Shown here in pieces: positions 1 to 7,825 of a stretch of 13,601 bases of DNA (positions are counted from its first letter, which is position 1; every line of letters begins with the position of its first letter). Source of the DNA: JAVVRI01 sp036654795. GTDB taxonomy: Bacteria > Bacteroidota > Bacteroidia > Bacteroidales > Tannerellaceae. The stretch is taken from contig JAVVRI010000085.1 of assembly GCA_036654795.1 (NCBI GenBank), positions 1 through 13,601 on the forward strand, in the 5' to 3' direction. The position numbers and the translations under genes were made by a program. The notes under the pieces were generated by a model. That model saw nothing but the letters and a program-made list of their open reading frames with translations. It had not been told where the DNA came from and ran no database searches.

Positions 1-98
1 GTGTGAAACGTGGAATAGATTTACTGCTTCATCTTTATCTTGATGAGAAGGCGCTTCAGCCAGACCTTTCATCTAACGGCTTCCATAAAGAGTCTTAC
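1..98. other. Left-edge sequence with two competing open frames
   Basis: No gene can be assigned here. On the minus strand a frame opens with ATG at 72-70, immediately after an in-frame TAG, and stays open to the window edge (24 residues, beginning MKGLAEAPSHQDKDE). It starts 26 nt downstream of the acetyltransferase stop, so it could be the next gene of that transcript. On the plus strand a different frame is open from position 3 to a TGA at 126-128, which would overlap the acetyltransferase tail. The two are mutually unlikely, and neither peptide is one I recognise. Confidence 0.25.
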
Positions 99-623
99 CT
101 ACTCTGTTTTCTCGTTATCCTTATCTGATACGAATAAATTTAAAATGTAGTCGTTCATATAATACCCATTCCCAATAGCATGGTCGCGCGTGCCTATTTC
201 CTGAAAACCCATGTGGTGGTAGAAGCCGACAGCCAGGTTGTGGCGGTTAACATATAGCTCGATTGTGAATGGGGTGGGGTGGATACCTTTCAGGTAAGCA
301 ATTCCTTGTTCTATTATATAACGACCAATGCCGGAGCCATGTACCTCTGGTAAGGAATAAATTTTTTGAAAGTTATATAAATCATCTGCCTTTTGCTCGA
401 TGGAGAGGTAGCCGGCAGGTGTGCCGTTCTTAGATATGATGAAATACAGATGCTTTAACTCGTTCATTTGCTCCAGAATGTTTTGGGGAGCATACATCAT
501 GTCGAACATATAGTCTAACTGATCAGGGGCGAGAATGGAATTATATGTATGACTCCAGATACGAGAGGCCAAGTCGTGTATGGTGGCACAGTCTTTTGTT
601 GTAGCTTGTTTGATTGAGAACAT
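99..623 (-). CDS. GNAT family N-acetyltransferase
   Basis: This is a 174-residue protein of normal length for a single-domain GCN5-related N-acetyltransferase, a family that moves the acetyl group of acetyl-CoA to an amine substrate; here the substrate is unknown. The acetyl-CoA pyrophosphate-binding motif A is visible as LPEVHGSGIGR (residues 91-101), on the usual beta4-alpha3 junction after a QKIY strand. Motif B follows as a conserved N-x-x-A-x-x-FY-x-x-MGF pattern at about 126-140. The C-terminal IGNGYYMNDY segment (150-159) is typical of the small cytosolic acetyltransferases of gut Bacteroidetes. There is no signal peptide or membrane segment. The ATG lies about 20 nt downstream of a minus-strand TAnnTTTG box, which supports this start. 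It is divergent from the ATPase operon, so a functional link is not implied. Family assignment is firm; the substrate cannot be read from sequence. Confidence 0.9.
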   Translation of the reverse strand: MFSIKQATTKDCATIHDLASRIWSHTYNSILAPDQLDYMFDMMYAPQNILEQMNELKHLYFIISKNGTPAGYLSIEQKADDLYNFQKIYSLPEVHGSGIGRYIIEQGIAYLKGIHPTPFTIELYVNRHNLAVGFYHHMGFQEIGTRDHAIGNGYYMNDYILNLFVSDKDNEKTE

Positions 624-643
624 AATCGATTTATTTTAGACTA

Positions 644-651
644 CAAAAGTA
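644..651 (-). promoter_or_regulatory. Bacteroidetes -7 box for the acetyltransferase gene
   Basis: Read on the minus strand the bases are TACTTTTG, an exact match to the TAnnTTTG -7 consensus of the Bacteroidetes primary sigma factor. It lies 20 nt upstream of the ATG, implying a very short leader. I see no convincing TTTG -33 element at 19-21 nt spacing, so promoter strength is uncertain. Confidence 0.5.
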
Positions 652-723
652 AGTAATATTTTGATTGGAGATGTTTTTTAGCTTGATTTCACAATTAATT
701 ATAGGCTAGTCCAAGGAAAATGA

Positions 724-731
724 TAACTTTG
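724..731 (+). promoter_or_regulatory. Bacteroidetes -7 box for the V-ATPase operon
   Basis: The bases TAACTTTG match the TAnnTTTG -7 consensus and lie 46 nt upstream of the first ATG of the operon. The intervening leader is A/T-rich and looks unstructured, as is common before well-translated Bacteroides genes. No clear TTTG -33 box is visible at the expected spacing. The 154-bp gap to the divergent acetyltransferase therefore holds two back-to-back promoters. Confidence 0.55.
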
Positions 732-777
732 CGGACGTTTATATAGTGAAAAATACAATTAAATAACATATTTGGAT

Positions 778-1368
778 ATGGATACAAAGATTCAGGAACT
801 GACCGACAAAATCTATCGCGAAGGAGTAGAGAAAGGAAACGAGGAAGCTGGGCGGATCATTGCCGGTGCAAATGCAGAAAAGCAAGCTATTCTTAGTGAA
901 GCAGAAGCAGAAGCAAAACAAATTGTAGCTGCTGCGCAGAAGCAAGCTGTCGAGTTGAAGAAGAATACGGAAGCCGAGCTTCAACTGTTTGCTGCCCAAT
1001 CCGTAGAAGCGCTTAAAAGCGAAGTGACAAACCTTATAACCGGGAAAATAGCCTCCGCAAACGTAAGGGCAATCGTCTCAGATGCTGCTTTCATGCAGCA
1101 GGTTATTCTTGAAATGACAAAGCAATGGGCTAAGAATGAAGCCTTGACTATCCAGACAGCCGATGCGGTAGCATTGACCAAATATTTTGAGGCAAATGCA
1201 AAAGAATTACTAAATAAAGGAATAAAGATAGAGAAGGTAAACGGAAAAGACGCTGGTTTTACCATTCTTCCATCGGACGGATCTTATAAAGTAAGTTTTG
1301 GTGAAGATGAATTTGTGGAATTCTTTAAAGAATTTCTTCGTCCCGGATTGGTGGAAATGCTGTTCTGA
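778..1368 (+). CDS. atpE: V-type ATP synthase subunit E (peripheral stalk)
   Basis: This is the E subunit of the V/A-type ATPase, which ties the A3B3 head to the membrane I subunit and resists rotation. The 196-residue length is normal. Residues 1-90 are a long, uninterrupted, alanine- and charge-rich helix (AEKQAILSEAEAEAKQIVAA at 33-52) typical of the stalk coiled coil. The C-terminal globular part ends in the diagnostic EFLRPGLVEMLF (185-196). An in-frame TTG at 772 could add two residues, but the ATG at 778 is the better start because it restores a standard MDTKIQEL N-terminus. The stop is 2 nt before the next ATG, so it is the first gene of the operon. E normally pairs with a G/H subunit; none is encoded here. 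The symbol follows chlamydial V-type naming, not F-type atpE. Confidence 0.92.
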   Translation: MDTKIQELTDKIYREGVEKGNEEAGRIIAGANAEKQAILSEAEAEAKQIVAAAQKQAVELKKNTEAELQLFAAQSVEALKSEVTNLITGKIASANVRAIVSDAAFMQQVILEMTKQWAKNEALTIQTADAVALTKYFEANAKELLNKGIKIEKVNGKDAGFTILPSDGSYKVSFGEDEFVEFFKEFLRPGLVEMLF

Positions 1369-1370
1369 TT

Positions 1371-2240
1371 ATGAGTAAGTATTATTACTTAATTTCCGGT
1401 CTTCCCACTATTGCTCTTGATGATAGTAAACTAACTTACTCAGTTCTGGATTTTAGGAATGAGTTGGATGGAGTATTGTCGTATGGAGACAAAAAGCTAA
1501 TCGATCTGTTCTTTTTGAAATTTGACAACAAGAATGTGATAGAATATGCTAATCATCCGGATCATGATCCGGACTTGAGGGGAAGTATCACTTTTGAAGA
1601 GTTCAATGTGCTTTATGAAGCGCTTAAAAATGAAGAATTGCCACCCATCAATAAGCATATCCCTCCTTATTTCCTTAAGTTTTTCAAACAGTATCTTGCT
1701 GCCGAAGCGAAAGGGGATAATGTTGTTTTATCATGGGAAGACCGTTTGGTAGCAGCCTATTATGGCTACGCTGCAAAGTGCAGAAACAGGTTTGTTAGGG
1801 AATGGTTTGAGCTAAATCTGAACATAAGCAATATGCTTACTGCCATAACTTGCCGTAAGCATGGATTTGATAAAAACGACTACATCGTGGGAGAGAATGA
1901 CGTGGCTGAATGTATCCGTACATCCAATGCACGTGATTTCGGACTGGGTGATATGGTGGACTACCTGCCCGCCTTGCTCCGTATTGCAGAGGAGTCGGAC
2001 TTGATGATGCGTGAAAAGAAGATAGATTTGCTCAAATGGCAGTGGCTGGACGATCAGACCTTCTTCAAGCCGTTTGATATTGAAAGTGTTTTCTCCTATC
2101 TGTTGAAGTTGGAAATGATTGAACGCTGGGTAACCCTTGACAGAGCTACCGGCGAGAAGACCTTCCGCAGCCTTGTTGGGGCAATGAAGAAGGGGAGTGT
2201 GAGTGCCTTGGAAGAATTTAAAAGAAACAATAATAAATAG
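1371..2240 (+). CDS. DUF2764 protein of the V-ATPase operon, candidate C-like subunit
   Basis: This is a 289-residue soluble protein matching the DUF2764 family, found between subunits E and A in V-ATPase operons of Bacteroidetes, Chlamydia and Borrelia. No biochemical role is firmly established that I know of. Visible features are the N-terminal YYYLISGLP motif (4-12), an HPDHDPDLRG segment (62-71), a LNLNISNMLTAITCRKHGFD helix (148-167), and the C-terminal block EKKIDLLKWQWLDD (215-228) leading into FDIESVFSYLLKLEMIERW (235-253). It has no signal peptide or membrane span. The mostly helical make-up and the N-x-x-N...R-K-x-G-F-D and ID-x-L-x-W patterns recall the C (AC39/d) subunit that caps the proteolipid ring and socket for the rotor shaft. 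With no separate C gene in the operon, replacement of C is a reasonable inference but unproven. It is tightly packed between E and A (2-nt gaps both sides), implying fixed co-expression. Confidence 0.88.
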   Translation: MSKYYYLISGLPTIALDDSKLTYSVLDFRNELDGVLSYGDKKLIDLFFLKFDNKNVIEYANHPDHDPDLRGSITFEEFNVLYEALKNEELPPINKHIPPYFLKFFKQYLAAEAKGDNVVLSWEDRLVAAYYGYAAKCRNRFVREWFELNLNISNMLTAITCRKHGFDKNDYIVGENDVAECIRTSNARDFGLGDMVDYLPALLRIAEESDLMMREKKIDLLKWQWLDDQTFFKPFDIESVFSYLLKLEMIERWVTLDRATGEKTFRSLVGAMKKGSVSALEEFKRNNNK

Positions 2241-2242
2241 TT

Positions 2243-4000
2243 ATGGCTACGAAAGGAATTGTTAAAGGAATCGTATCCAACCTAGTTACCGTAGAGGTGG
2301 ATGGGCCGGTTTCTCAAAATGAGATCTGTTACATTTCCGTTGCAGGCGTTAGGCTGATGGCTGAAGTAATTAAGGTGATCGGTAAAAATGCCTTTGTACA
2401 GGTATTTGAAAGTACACGTGGTATGCGTGTGGGTGACGAGGCTGAGTTTGAAGGGCACATGCTCGAAGTAACACTCGGTCCCGGTATGTTGTCGCGCAAC
2501 TATGATGGTCTGCAAAACGACCTGGACAAAATGGATGGTGTATTCTTAAAACGTGGGGATTATACCTTTGCGTTGAATAATGATAAGAAGTGGGATTTTA
2601 AACCGCTGGCGAAAGTAGGAGATAAGGTAGGAGCCGGAGATTGGTTGGGCGAAGTGGATGAAAACTTTCAACCCCACAAGATCATGGTGCCTTTTACATT
2701 TAAAGGTAACTATACGGTTAAACAGGTTGCTGTTGCCGGACAATACACGATAAATGACACCATGGCTGTTTTGATTGATGCCGATGGTAAGGAGATTACG
2801 GTTAACATGATTCAGCGGTGGCCGGTTAAGCGGGCGATTACCTGCTATAAAGAGAAACCCCGTCCATACAAGTTGCTAGAAACAGGCGTACGTACGATTG
2901 ATACTGTCAACCCTATCGTAGAAGGTGGTACCGGTTTTATCCCCGGTCCGTTCGGTACCGGCAAGACGGTGCTCCAGCATGCCATTTCTAAACAGGCGGA
3001 AGCAGATATTGTGATCATCGCAGCCTGCGGTGAGCGTGCCAACGAGGTGGTGGAGATCTTCGCTGAGTTTCCTCACTTGGTAGATCCGCATACAGGACGC
3101 AAGCTGATGGAACGTACCATTATTATTGCTAACACTTCTAATATGCCAGTAGCTTCCCGTGAAGCATCGGTTTACACGGCGATGACCATTGCCGAGTATT
3201 ATCGTAGCATGGGGCTAAAGGTATTACTTATGGCAGACTCGACCTCCCGATGGGCACAAGCGTTGCGTGAGATGTCTAACCGTTTGGAAGAGCTTCCCGG
3301 ACCGGATGCCTTCCCAATGGACCTTTCTGCTATTGTGGCAAACTTCTATGCACGTGCAGGCTATGTACATTTAAATAATGGCGAAACTGGTTCGGTTACT
3401 TTCATTGGAACCGTATCTCCTGCTGGTGGTAACTTGAAAGAGCCGGTAACGGAGAATACCAAAAAGGTAGCTCGTTGCTTCTATGCCCTTGAACAAGAGC
3501 GTGCCGACCGCAAACGTTATCCGGCCGTGAACCCGATTGATAGTTACTCCAAATATCTGGAATATCCCGAGTTTCAGGAATACATCGCCAAACACATCTC
3601 TCCGACTTGGATTGATAAGGTGAATGAGATTAAGACCCGTATGCTTCGTGGTAAGGAAATTGCTGAGCAGATCAATATATTGGGGGACGACGGTGTGCCT
3701 GTGGAATATCACATTACCTTCTGGAAGTCGGAACTGATCGACTTTGTTATTCTGCAGCAGGATGCCTTCGATGCCATTGATGCCGTAACACCGTTGGCAC
3801 GTCAGGAATACATGTTGGATAAGGTGGTAAATATCTGTCGCGCCGAGTTCCGGTTCGACACCTTCCTCGAAGTAATGGACTACTTCAAGAAGATGATCAA
3901 CATCTTTAAGCAGATGAACTATTCTGAATATGAGAGCGAACAGTTTAAGCAATTCGATGGACAGCTGGAAGAACATCTGAAGGAGAGAATCGAAAAATAA
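2243..4000 (+). CDS. atpA: V-type ATP synthase catalytic subunit A
   Basis: This is the catalytic subunit; three copies alternate with B in the cytosolic head and hydrolyse or make ATP. The 585-residue length is normal for A. An N-terminal beta-barrel (about 1-75) is followed by the A-specific non-homologous insert (about 100-190), which separates it from F-type beta. The Walker A loop is GPFGTGKT (235-242, Lys241). The catalytic glutamate is Glu264 in GERANE (263-268), and Walker B is LLMADSTSRWAQA (328-340, Asp332). NRLEELPGPDAFPMD (346-360) and the C-terminal helical domain complete the fold. Two positions depart from the commonest motifs: Pro and Thr in the P-loop (usually GAFGSGKT) and Ala in GERANE (usually GERGNE). 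No catalytic residue is missing. It sits 2 nt after DUF2764 and 7 nt before subunit B, in the standard position. Confidence 0.97.
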   Translation: MATKGIVKGIVSNLVTVEVDGPVSQNEICYISVAGVRLMAEVIKVIGKNAFVQVFESTRGMRVGDEAEFEGHMLEVTLGPGMLSRNYDGLQNDLDKMDGVFLKRGDYTFALNNDKKWDFKPLAKVGDKVGAGDWLGEVDENFQPHKIMVPFTFKGNYTVKQVAVAGQYTINDTMAVLIDADGKEITVNMIQRWPVKRAITCYKEKPRPYKLLETGVRTIDTVNPIVEGGTGFIPGPFGTGKTVLQHAISKQAEADIVIIAACGERANEVVEIFAEFPHLVDPHTGRKLMERTIIIANTSNMPVASREASVYTAMTIAEYYRSMGLKVLLMADSTSRWAQALREMSNRLEELPGPDAFPMDLSAIVANFYARAGYVHLNNGETGSVTFIGTVSPAGGNLKEPVTENTKKVARCFYALEQERADRKRYPAVNPIDSYSKYLEYPEFQEYIAKHISPTWIDKVNEIKTRMLRGKEIAEQINILGDDGVPVEYHITFWKSELIDFVILQQDAFDAIDAVTPLARQEYMLDKVVNICRAEFRFDTFLEVMDYFKKMINIFKQMNYSEYESEQFKQFDGQLEEHLKERIEK

Positions 4001-4007
4001 GAAAGTT

Positions 4008-5324
4008 ATGGCAACAAAAGCATTTCAAAAGATATATACAAAGATTACCCAGATCACAAAGGCAACCTGTTCACTCAAAGCAACAGGGATTGGGTATGAT
4101 GAACTAGCTTCCGTAGACGGAAAGTTGGCTCAGGTGGTTAAGATTATAGGAGACGAAGTTACGTTGCAGGTATTCTCCGGAACGGAGGGTATTCGTACGA
4201 ACGCTGAAGTCGTGTTTATGGGAAAAGCTCCTTCCTTAAAAGTGGGTGAGCAGTTAGCCGGTCGTTTCTTTAACGCCTATGGTGATCCGATTGATGGAGG
4301 TCCTGTGCCTGAAGGTACGGAGGTGGAGATTGGAGGTCCTTCCGTGAACCCCGTTCGCCGTGAGCAACCATCGGAACTGATTGCCACGGGTATTGCGGGC
4401 ATCGACCTGAATAACACGTTGGTGACCGGTCAAAAGATTCCCTTCTTTGCCGATCCCGACCAGCCTTTCAACCAAGTAATGGCCATGGTTGCCCTACGTG
4501 CTGAGTCTGATAAGATCATCTTGGGCGGTATGGGTATGACGAACGATGACTACCTCTTTTTTAAGAATACATTTAGCAACGCCGGTGCGCTGGATCGTAT
4601 CGTGAGCTTCATCAATACGACTGAAGACCCTTCGGTAGAGCGTATTCTGATTCCGGATATGGCCTTGAGTGCTGCCGAGTACTTTGCTGTGCAAAAGAAT
4701 GAAAAGGTACTTGTGTTGTTGACGGATATGACGAACTATGCCGATGCTCTCGCCATCGTATCGAACCGTATGGACCAGATTCCTTCCAAGGATTCTATGC
4801 CTGGTTCCCTTTATTCCGACTTGGCAAAGATCTATGAAAAGGCGGTGCAGTTTCCAGCTGGAGGTTCTATTACGATTATTGCCGTTACCACCCTTTCCGG
4901 TGGAGATATTACGCATGCCGTACCTGACAACACGGGTTACATCACCGAAGGCCAGTTATACCTCCGCCGAGACAGTGACGTGGGCAAGGTAATCGTAGAC
5001 CCCTTCCGCAGTCTTTCTCGCCTAAAGCAGCTGGTTACAGGAAAGAAGACGCGCGAGGATCATCCACAAGTAATGAATGCCGCCGTACGCCTCTATGCCG
5101 ATGCCGCCAATGCAAAAACGAAGATGGAGAATGGCTTCGATTTGACGGACTATGACAGCCGTACTCTTTCTTTTGCAAAGGACTATTCCAGCAAACTACT
5201 GGCTATCGACGTAAACTTGAACACCACTGAGATGCTTGATGTAGCTTGGGGGTTGTTTGCAAAATACTTTACCCCTGCGGAAGTAAATATCAAGCAAGCT
5301 TTGGTAGATAAATATTGGAAATAA
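4008..5324 (+). CDS. atpB: V-type ATP synthase subunit B (non-catalytic)
   Basis: This is the regulatory, nucleotide-interface partner of A in the hexameric head. The 438 residues are slightly short of the about 460 typical of archaeal and enterococcal B subunits. The barrel domain ends near NAYGDPIDGGP (89-99). The core holds GQKIPFFADPDQPFN (141-155), where the P-loop lysine and GxxxxGKT pattern are absent, as expected for non-catalytic B. The Walker-B-like strand is VLVLLTDMTNYADAL (234-248), followed by the SNRMDQIPSKDSMPGSLYSDL block (252-272), which is B-specific. The divergence at 148-152 (ADPDQ where many B subunits have SGSGL) matches what I recall of chlamydial B subunits and supports a shared bacterial sub-lineage of this operon. 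The ATG is preceded by a weak GAAAG purine stretch in a 7-nt gap. Confidence 0.96.
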   Translation: MATKAFQKIYTKITQITKATCSLKATGIGYDELASVDGKLAQVVKIIGDEVTLQVFSGTEGIRTNAEVVFMGKAPSLKVGEQLAGRFFNAYGDPIDGGPVPEGTEVEIGGPSVNPVRREQPSELIATGIAGIDLNNTLVTGQKIPFFADPDQPFNQVMAMVALRAESDKIILGGMGMTNDDYLFFKNTFSNAGALDRIVSFINTTEDPSVERILIPDMALSAAEYFAVQKNEKVLVLLTDMTNYADALAIVSNRMDQIPSKDSMPGSLYSDLAKIYEKAVQFPAGGSITIIAVTTLSGGDITHAVPDNTGYITEGQLYLRRDSDVGKVIVDPFRSLSRLKQLVTGKKTREDHPQVMNAAVRLYADAANAKTKMENGFDLTDYDSRTLSFAKDYSSKLLAIDVNLNTTEMLDVAWGLFAKYFTPAEVNIKQALVDKYWK

Positions 5325-5333
5325 TCATACACT

Positions 5334-5957
5334 ATGGCAATAAAGTTTCAATATAATAAAACATCCCTTCAGCAACTGGACAAGCAACTGAAGATGCGTG
5401 AACGCTCGCTACCTACCATCAAGAGTAAGGAGAGTGCCTTGCGTATCGAAGTGAAGCGCACCAAGGATGAAGTGACACGATTGGAACTTCAGCTGGAGAA
5501 AGAGATACAGAGCTACGACAACATGGTGGCCTTGTGGAACGAGTTCAAGCCTGAACTAATAGCAGTAAAGGATGTCTCGCTATCCACCCGGAAGATTGCC
5601 GGAGTAGTCGTACCGCTTTTGAACGAGATCGAGTTCAATATCGGACTCTACAGTCTCTTTAATACCCCTGCTTGGTTTACCGATGGTATCGAGCTGCTCA
5701 AGCAGCTGGCACGTACCGGTATTGAGGCCGAGTTCTCGGGTATGAAGTTGGAGTTATTGGAGCATGCACGGAAAAAGACGACACAAAAGGTTAACCTTTT
5801 TGAGAAAGTACAGATTCCGGGCTACAAGGATGCGATCCGTAAAGTGAAACGATTTATGGAGGACGAAGAGAGTCTTTCTAAATCTTCACAAAAGATCATG
5901 CGTGCTAATCAGGAAAAACGTAAAGTGAAAGAAGAGAAAGAGGAGGCTGAAGCATGA
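5334..5957 (+). CDS. atpD: V-type ATP synthase subunit D (rotor shaft)
   Basis: This is the central rotor coiled coil that turns inside A3B3, functionally comparable to F-type gamma. Its 207 residues are about normal for the family. The N-terminal helix starts KTSLQQLDKQLKMRERSLP (9-27). A central GVVVPLLNEIEF segment (90-101) matches the conserved D-family turn. The long C-terminal helix carries the diagnostic KKTTQKVNLFEKVQIPGYKD (147-166), then a very charged lysine- and glutamate-rich tail (from about 175). No membrane segment is present. D normally forms a shaft with subunit F, and no F gene is seen in this operon. The gene begins 9 nt after B and its stop overlaps the ATG of subunit I in an ATGA, a sign of translational coupling. 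Confidence 0.95.
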   Translation: MAIKFQYNKTSLQQLDKQLKMRERSLPTIKSKESALRIEVKRTKDEVTRLELQLEKEIQSYDNMVALWNEFKPELIAVKDVSLSTRKIAGVVVPLLNEIEFNIGLYSLFNTPAWFTDGIELLKQLARTGIEAEFSGMKLELLEHARKKTTQKVNLFEKVQIPGYKDAIRKVKRFMEDEESLSKSSQKIMRANQEKRKVKEEKEEAEA

Positions 5958-7774
5958 TTATAAAAATGAGCAAATACGCCTTTATGGTGTATCATAGGGA
6001 CTATGACACTTTCCTGTCTACCCTGCGCGATTTAGGTGTTGTGCATGTACAGGAGACGAACTCTATAACTGATAACGAAGAGCTGCAACGTCTTTTGGCA
6101 CAGCGCAAGAAGGTTAATCAAGTGATGCGTTACTTCAAGGATCTGCATGCGGGGATAAAAGAGCTCAAGCTTGCTCCGCCGCGTGAGCTGGATAAGAAAG
6201 CCGGTTTGCATATGCTAGAGAAGATTGATGCCATGCAGGAAAAAAAACTGCAGTTTCAGACTATGAAGCTAGCACTTGAAAAGGAGATCGCTTATATGGA
6301 GATATGGGGTGAGTTTAGTTATGCAAACATTAACCGTCTAAAGAACGAAGGTCATATTGTCACCTTCTTTAGCTGCCCTACGTCGAAGTTTAACCCTGAA
6401 TGGGTAGATCTTTACAATGCCATTCTGATTAATAACTATCAATCGCTTACTTACTTCATTACGATTACAAAAGCGAATGAAGTTATCGATATTGATGCAG
6501 AACGTCCGAAAATGCCCGACCGTGGCTTGGCTAAGTTGCAGGCGCGTTATGAGCAGCTGACGATCGACATCAAACAGTTGGATCAGCAGATAAAAGATCA
6601 GGCTGTGGCGGACTATAAGACGTTGGAGCTGTTTGATAGTAATCTGCAAAACGAGTTTAACCTTGCGAACGTTTTGGTGCAAACAGACAAGCAAGTCGGT
6701 GACAAGCTAATGCTCCTTGAAGGATGGTTGCCTACCGAGAACGCTCCCGCTCTGGAAGCCGCCTTGGATAAGCAAAGCTATTTCTTTAAGCCATTAGAGA
6801 TTGAAGACAGTGATAATGTTCCTATCAAGCTAAAGAATAGTAGATTCACGAAGCTTTATGAGCCGATTACTAAAATGTTCTCGCTTCCGAATTACGGCGA
6901 GTTCGATCCGACTCCCTTCTTTGCCCCCTTCTTTATGCTTTTCTTTGGACTCTGTTTCGGAGATGGGGGATATGGGATTCTGGTGATATTGATCTGTACC
7001 CTCTTGAAGCGCAAGGTAAGTGAAGACTTTAAACCCTATCTGACACTGTTCCAGTATCTGGGATTGGCGGCGTTGATTGTCGGTACTTGTACCGGGTCAT
7101 TCTTTGGTATTGCTTTGGTAGATGTACCCGCCTTTCAAGAGGTGAAGGACTATTTTCTGAGTAGTGATAACCTTATGACTTTCTCGATTATTATCGGATT
7201 GGTACAGATACTGTTTGGTAAGTGTATTGCTGCGATGAAGCTGGCTAGTCAGAAAGGTGTTAAACATGGCATAGCCCCCTTTGCCTGGGTGTTTGTTATT
7301 ATCGCCTTGGCTTGCCTCTTTGGACTTCCGGCAATGGATATTCAGTTGCCTGAAATGCTGGTTACAGTGCTTTATGGCATTACAATTCTCGGACTTGTGG
7401 TTGCTTATCTGTATAATTCACCCGGCAAAAACATTTTCTTGAACTTCGGAACAGGGTTGTGGAATACATATAATATGGCTTCCGGGCTGTTGGGCGATAC
7501 GCTATCCTATATCCGTTTGTTTGCTATTGGGCTGACGGGTTCAATATTAGGCGGTGTGTTTAATACGCTGGCTATTACCATGACGGACGGAATGAACATT
7601 GTACTGCGTGTGGTCTGTATGTTGCTGATTCTTGTAATCGGCCACTCCATCAACATTGGTCTTTGTACTATCAGTTCGCTGGTACATCCACTTCGTCTGA
7701 TTTTTGTAGAGTATTATAAAAACGCTGAGTTTGAAGGCGGTGGTATTGCTTATCAGCCCTTCAAAAAAGCATAA
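5954..7774 (+). CDS. atpI: V-type ATP synthase subunit I (membrane stator, a-subunit)
   Basis: This is the large membrane stator that supplies the two ion half-channels beside the K ring. The 606 residues split into a cytosolic arm with coiled coils (1 to about 310, with the typical VHVQET start at 30-35) and a membrane half of about seven to eight helices from about 320 to 572. The essential arginine that meets the ring carboxylate is Arg521 in LGDTLSYIRLFAIGLTG (513-529). The C-terminal signature HPLRLIFVEYYKN (578-590) with EGGGIAYQPF (594-603) is intact. An AGGAGG at 5941-5946, 7 nt before this ATG and unusual for Bacteroidetes, plus the ATGA overlap with subunit D, favours this start over the ATG at 5966. 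The AGGAGG also encodes two glutamates of D, so it may be partly coincidental. Confidence 0.95.
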   Translation: MIIKMSKYAFMVYHRDYDTFLSTLRDLGVVHVQETNSITDNEELQRLLAQRKKVNQVMRYFKDLHAGIKELKLAPPRELDKKAGLHMLEKIDAMQEKKLQFQTMKLALEKEIAYMEIWGEFSYANINRLKNEGHIVTFFSCPTSKFNPEWVDLYNAILINNYQSLTYFITITKANEVIDIDAERPKMPDRGLAKLQARYEQLTIDIKQLDQQIKDQAVADYKTLELFDSNLQNEFNLANVLVQTDKQVGDKLMLLEGWLPTENAPALEAALDKQSYFFKPLEIEDSDNVPIKLKNSRFTKLYEPITKMFSLPNYGEFDPTPFFAPFFMLFFGLCFGDGGYGILVILICTLLKRKVSEDFKPYLTLFQYLGLAALIVGTCTGSFFGIALVDVPAFQEVKDYFLSSDNLMTFSIIIGLVQILFGKCIAAMKLASQKGVKHGIAPFAWVFVIIALACLFGLPAMDIQLPEMLVTVLYGITILGLVVAYLYNSPGKNIFLNFGTGLWNTYNMASGLLGDTLSYIRLFAIGLTGSILGGVFNTLAITMTDGMNIVLRVVCMLLILVIGHSINIGLCTISSLVHPLRLIFVEYYKNAEFEGGGIAYQPFKKA

Positions 7775-7825
7775 ATAAATCAAGAATATTAATAACAATA
7801 AGAATAATTTAAAAACAAATCAAGT
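7775..7825 (+). promoter_or_regulatory. A-rich leader before the proteolipid gene
   Basis: This 51-nt stretch is the only real gap inside the operon. It is almost entirely A and T, with no hairpin and no clear TAnnTTTG box. Unstructured A-rich leaders favour initiation in Bacteroidetes, so it may raise translation of subunit K, which is needed in about ten copies per complex. This role is inferred. Confidence 0.35.

Noticed and set aside
772..777. TTG start for subunit E
   Set aside because: It would add only two residues (MD) before an ATG that gives the normal N-terminus.
3371..3976. 201-residue open frame antisense to subunit A
   Set aside because: It lies wholly opposite a conserved catalytic-subunit gene, has no promoter or ribosome site, and its peptide looks like no known family; it is a coding shadow.
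4494..4916. 140-residue open frame antisense to subunit B
   Set aside because: It is entirely inside a strongly conserved gene on the other strand, with histidine/arginine-rich content typical of reverse-frame shadows.
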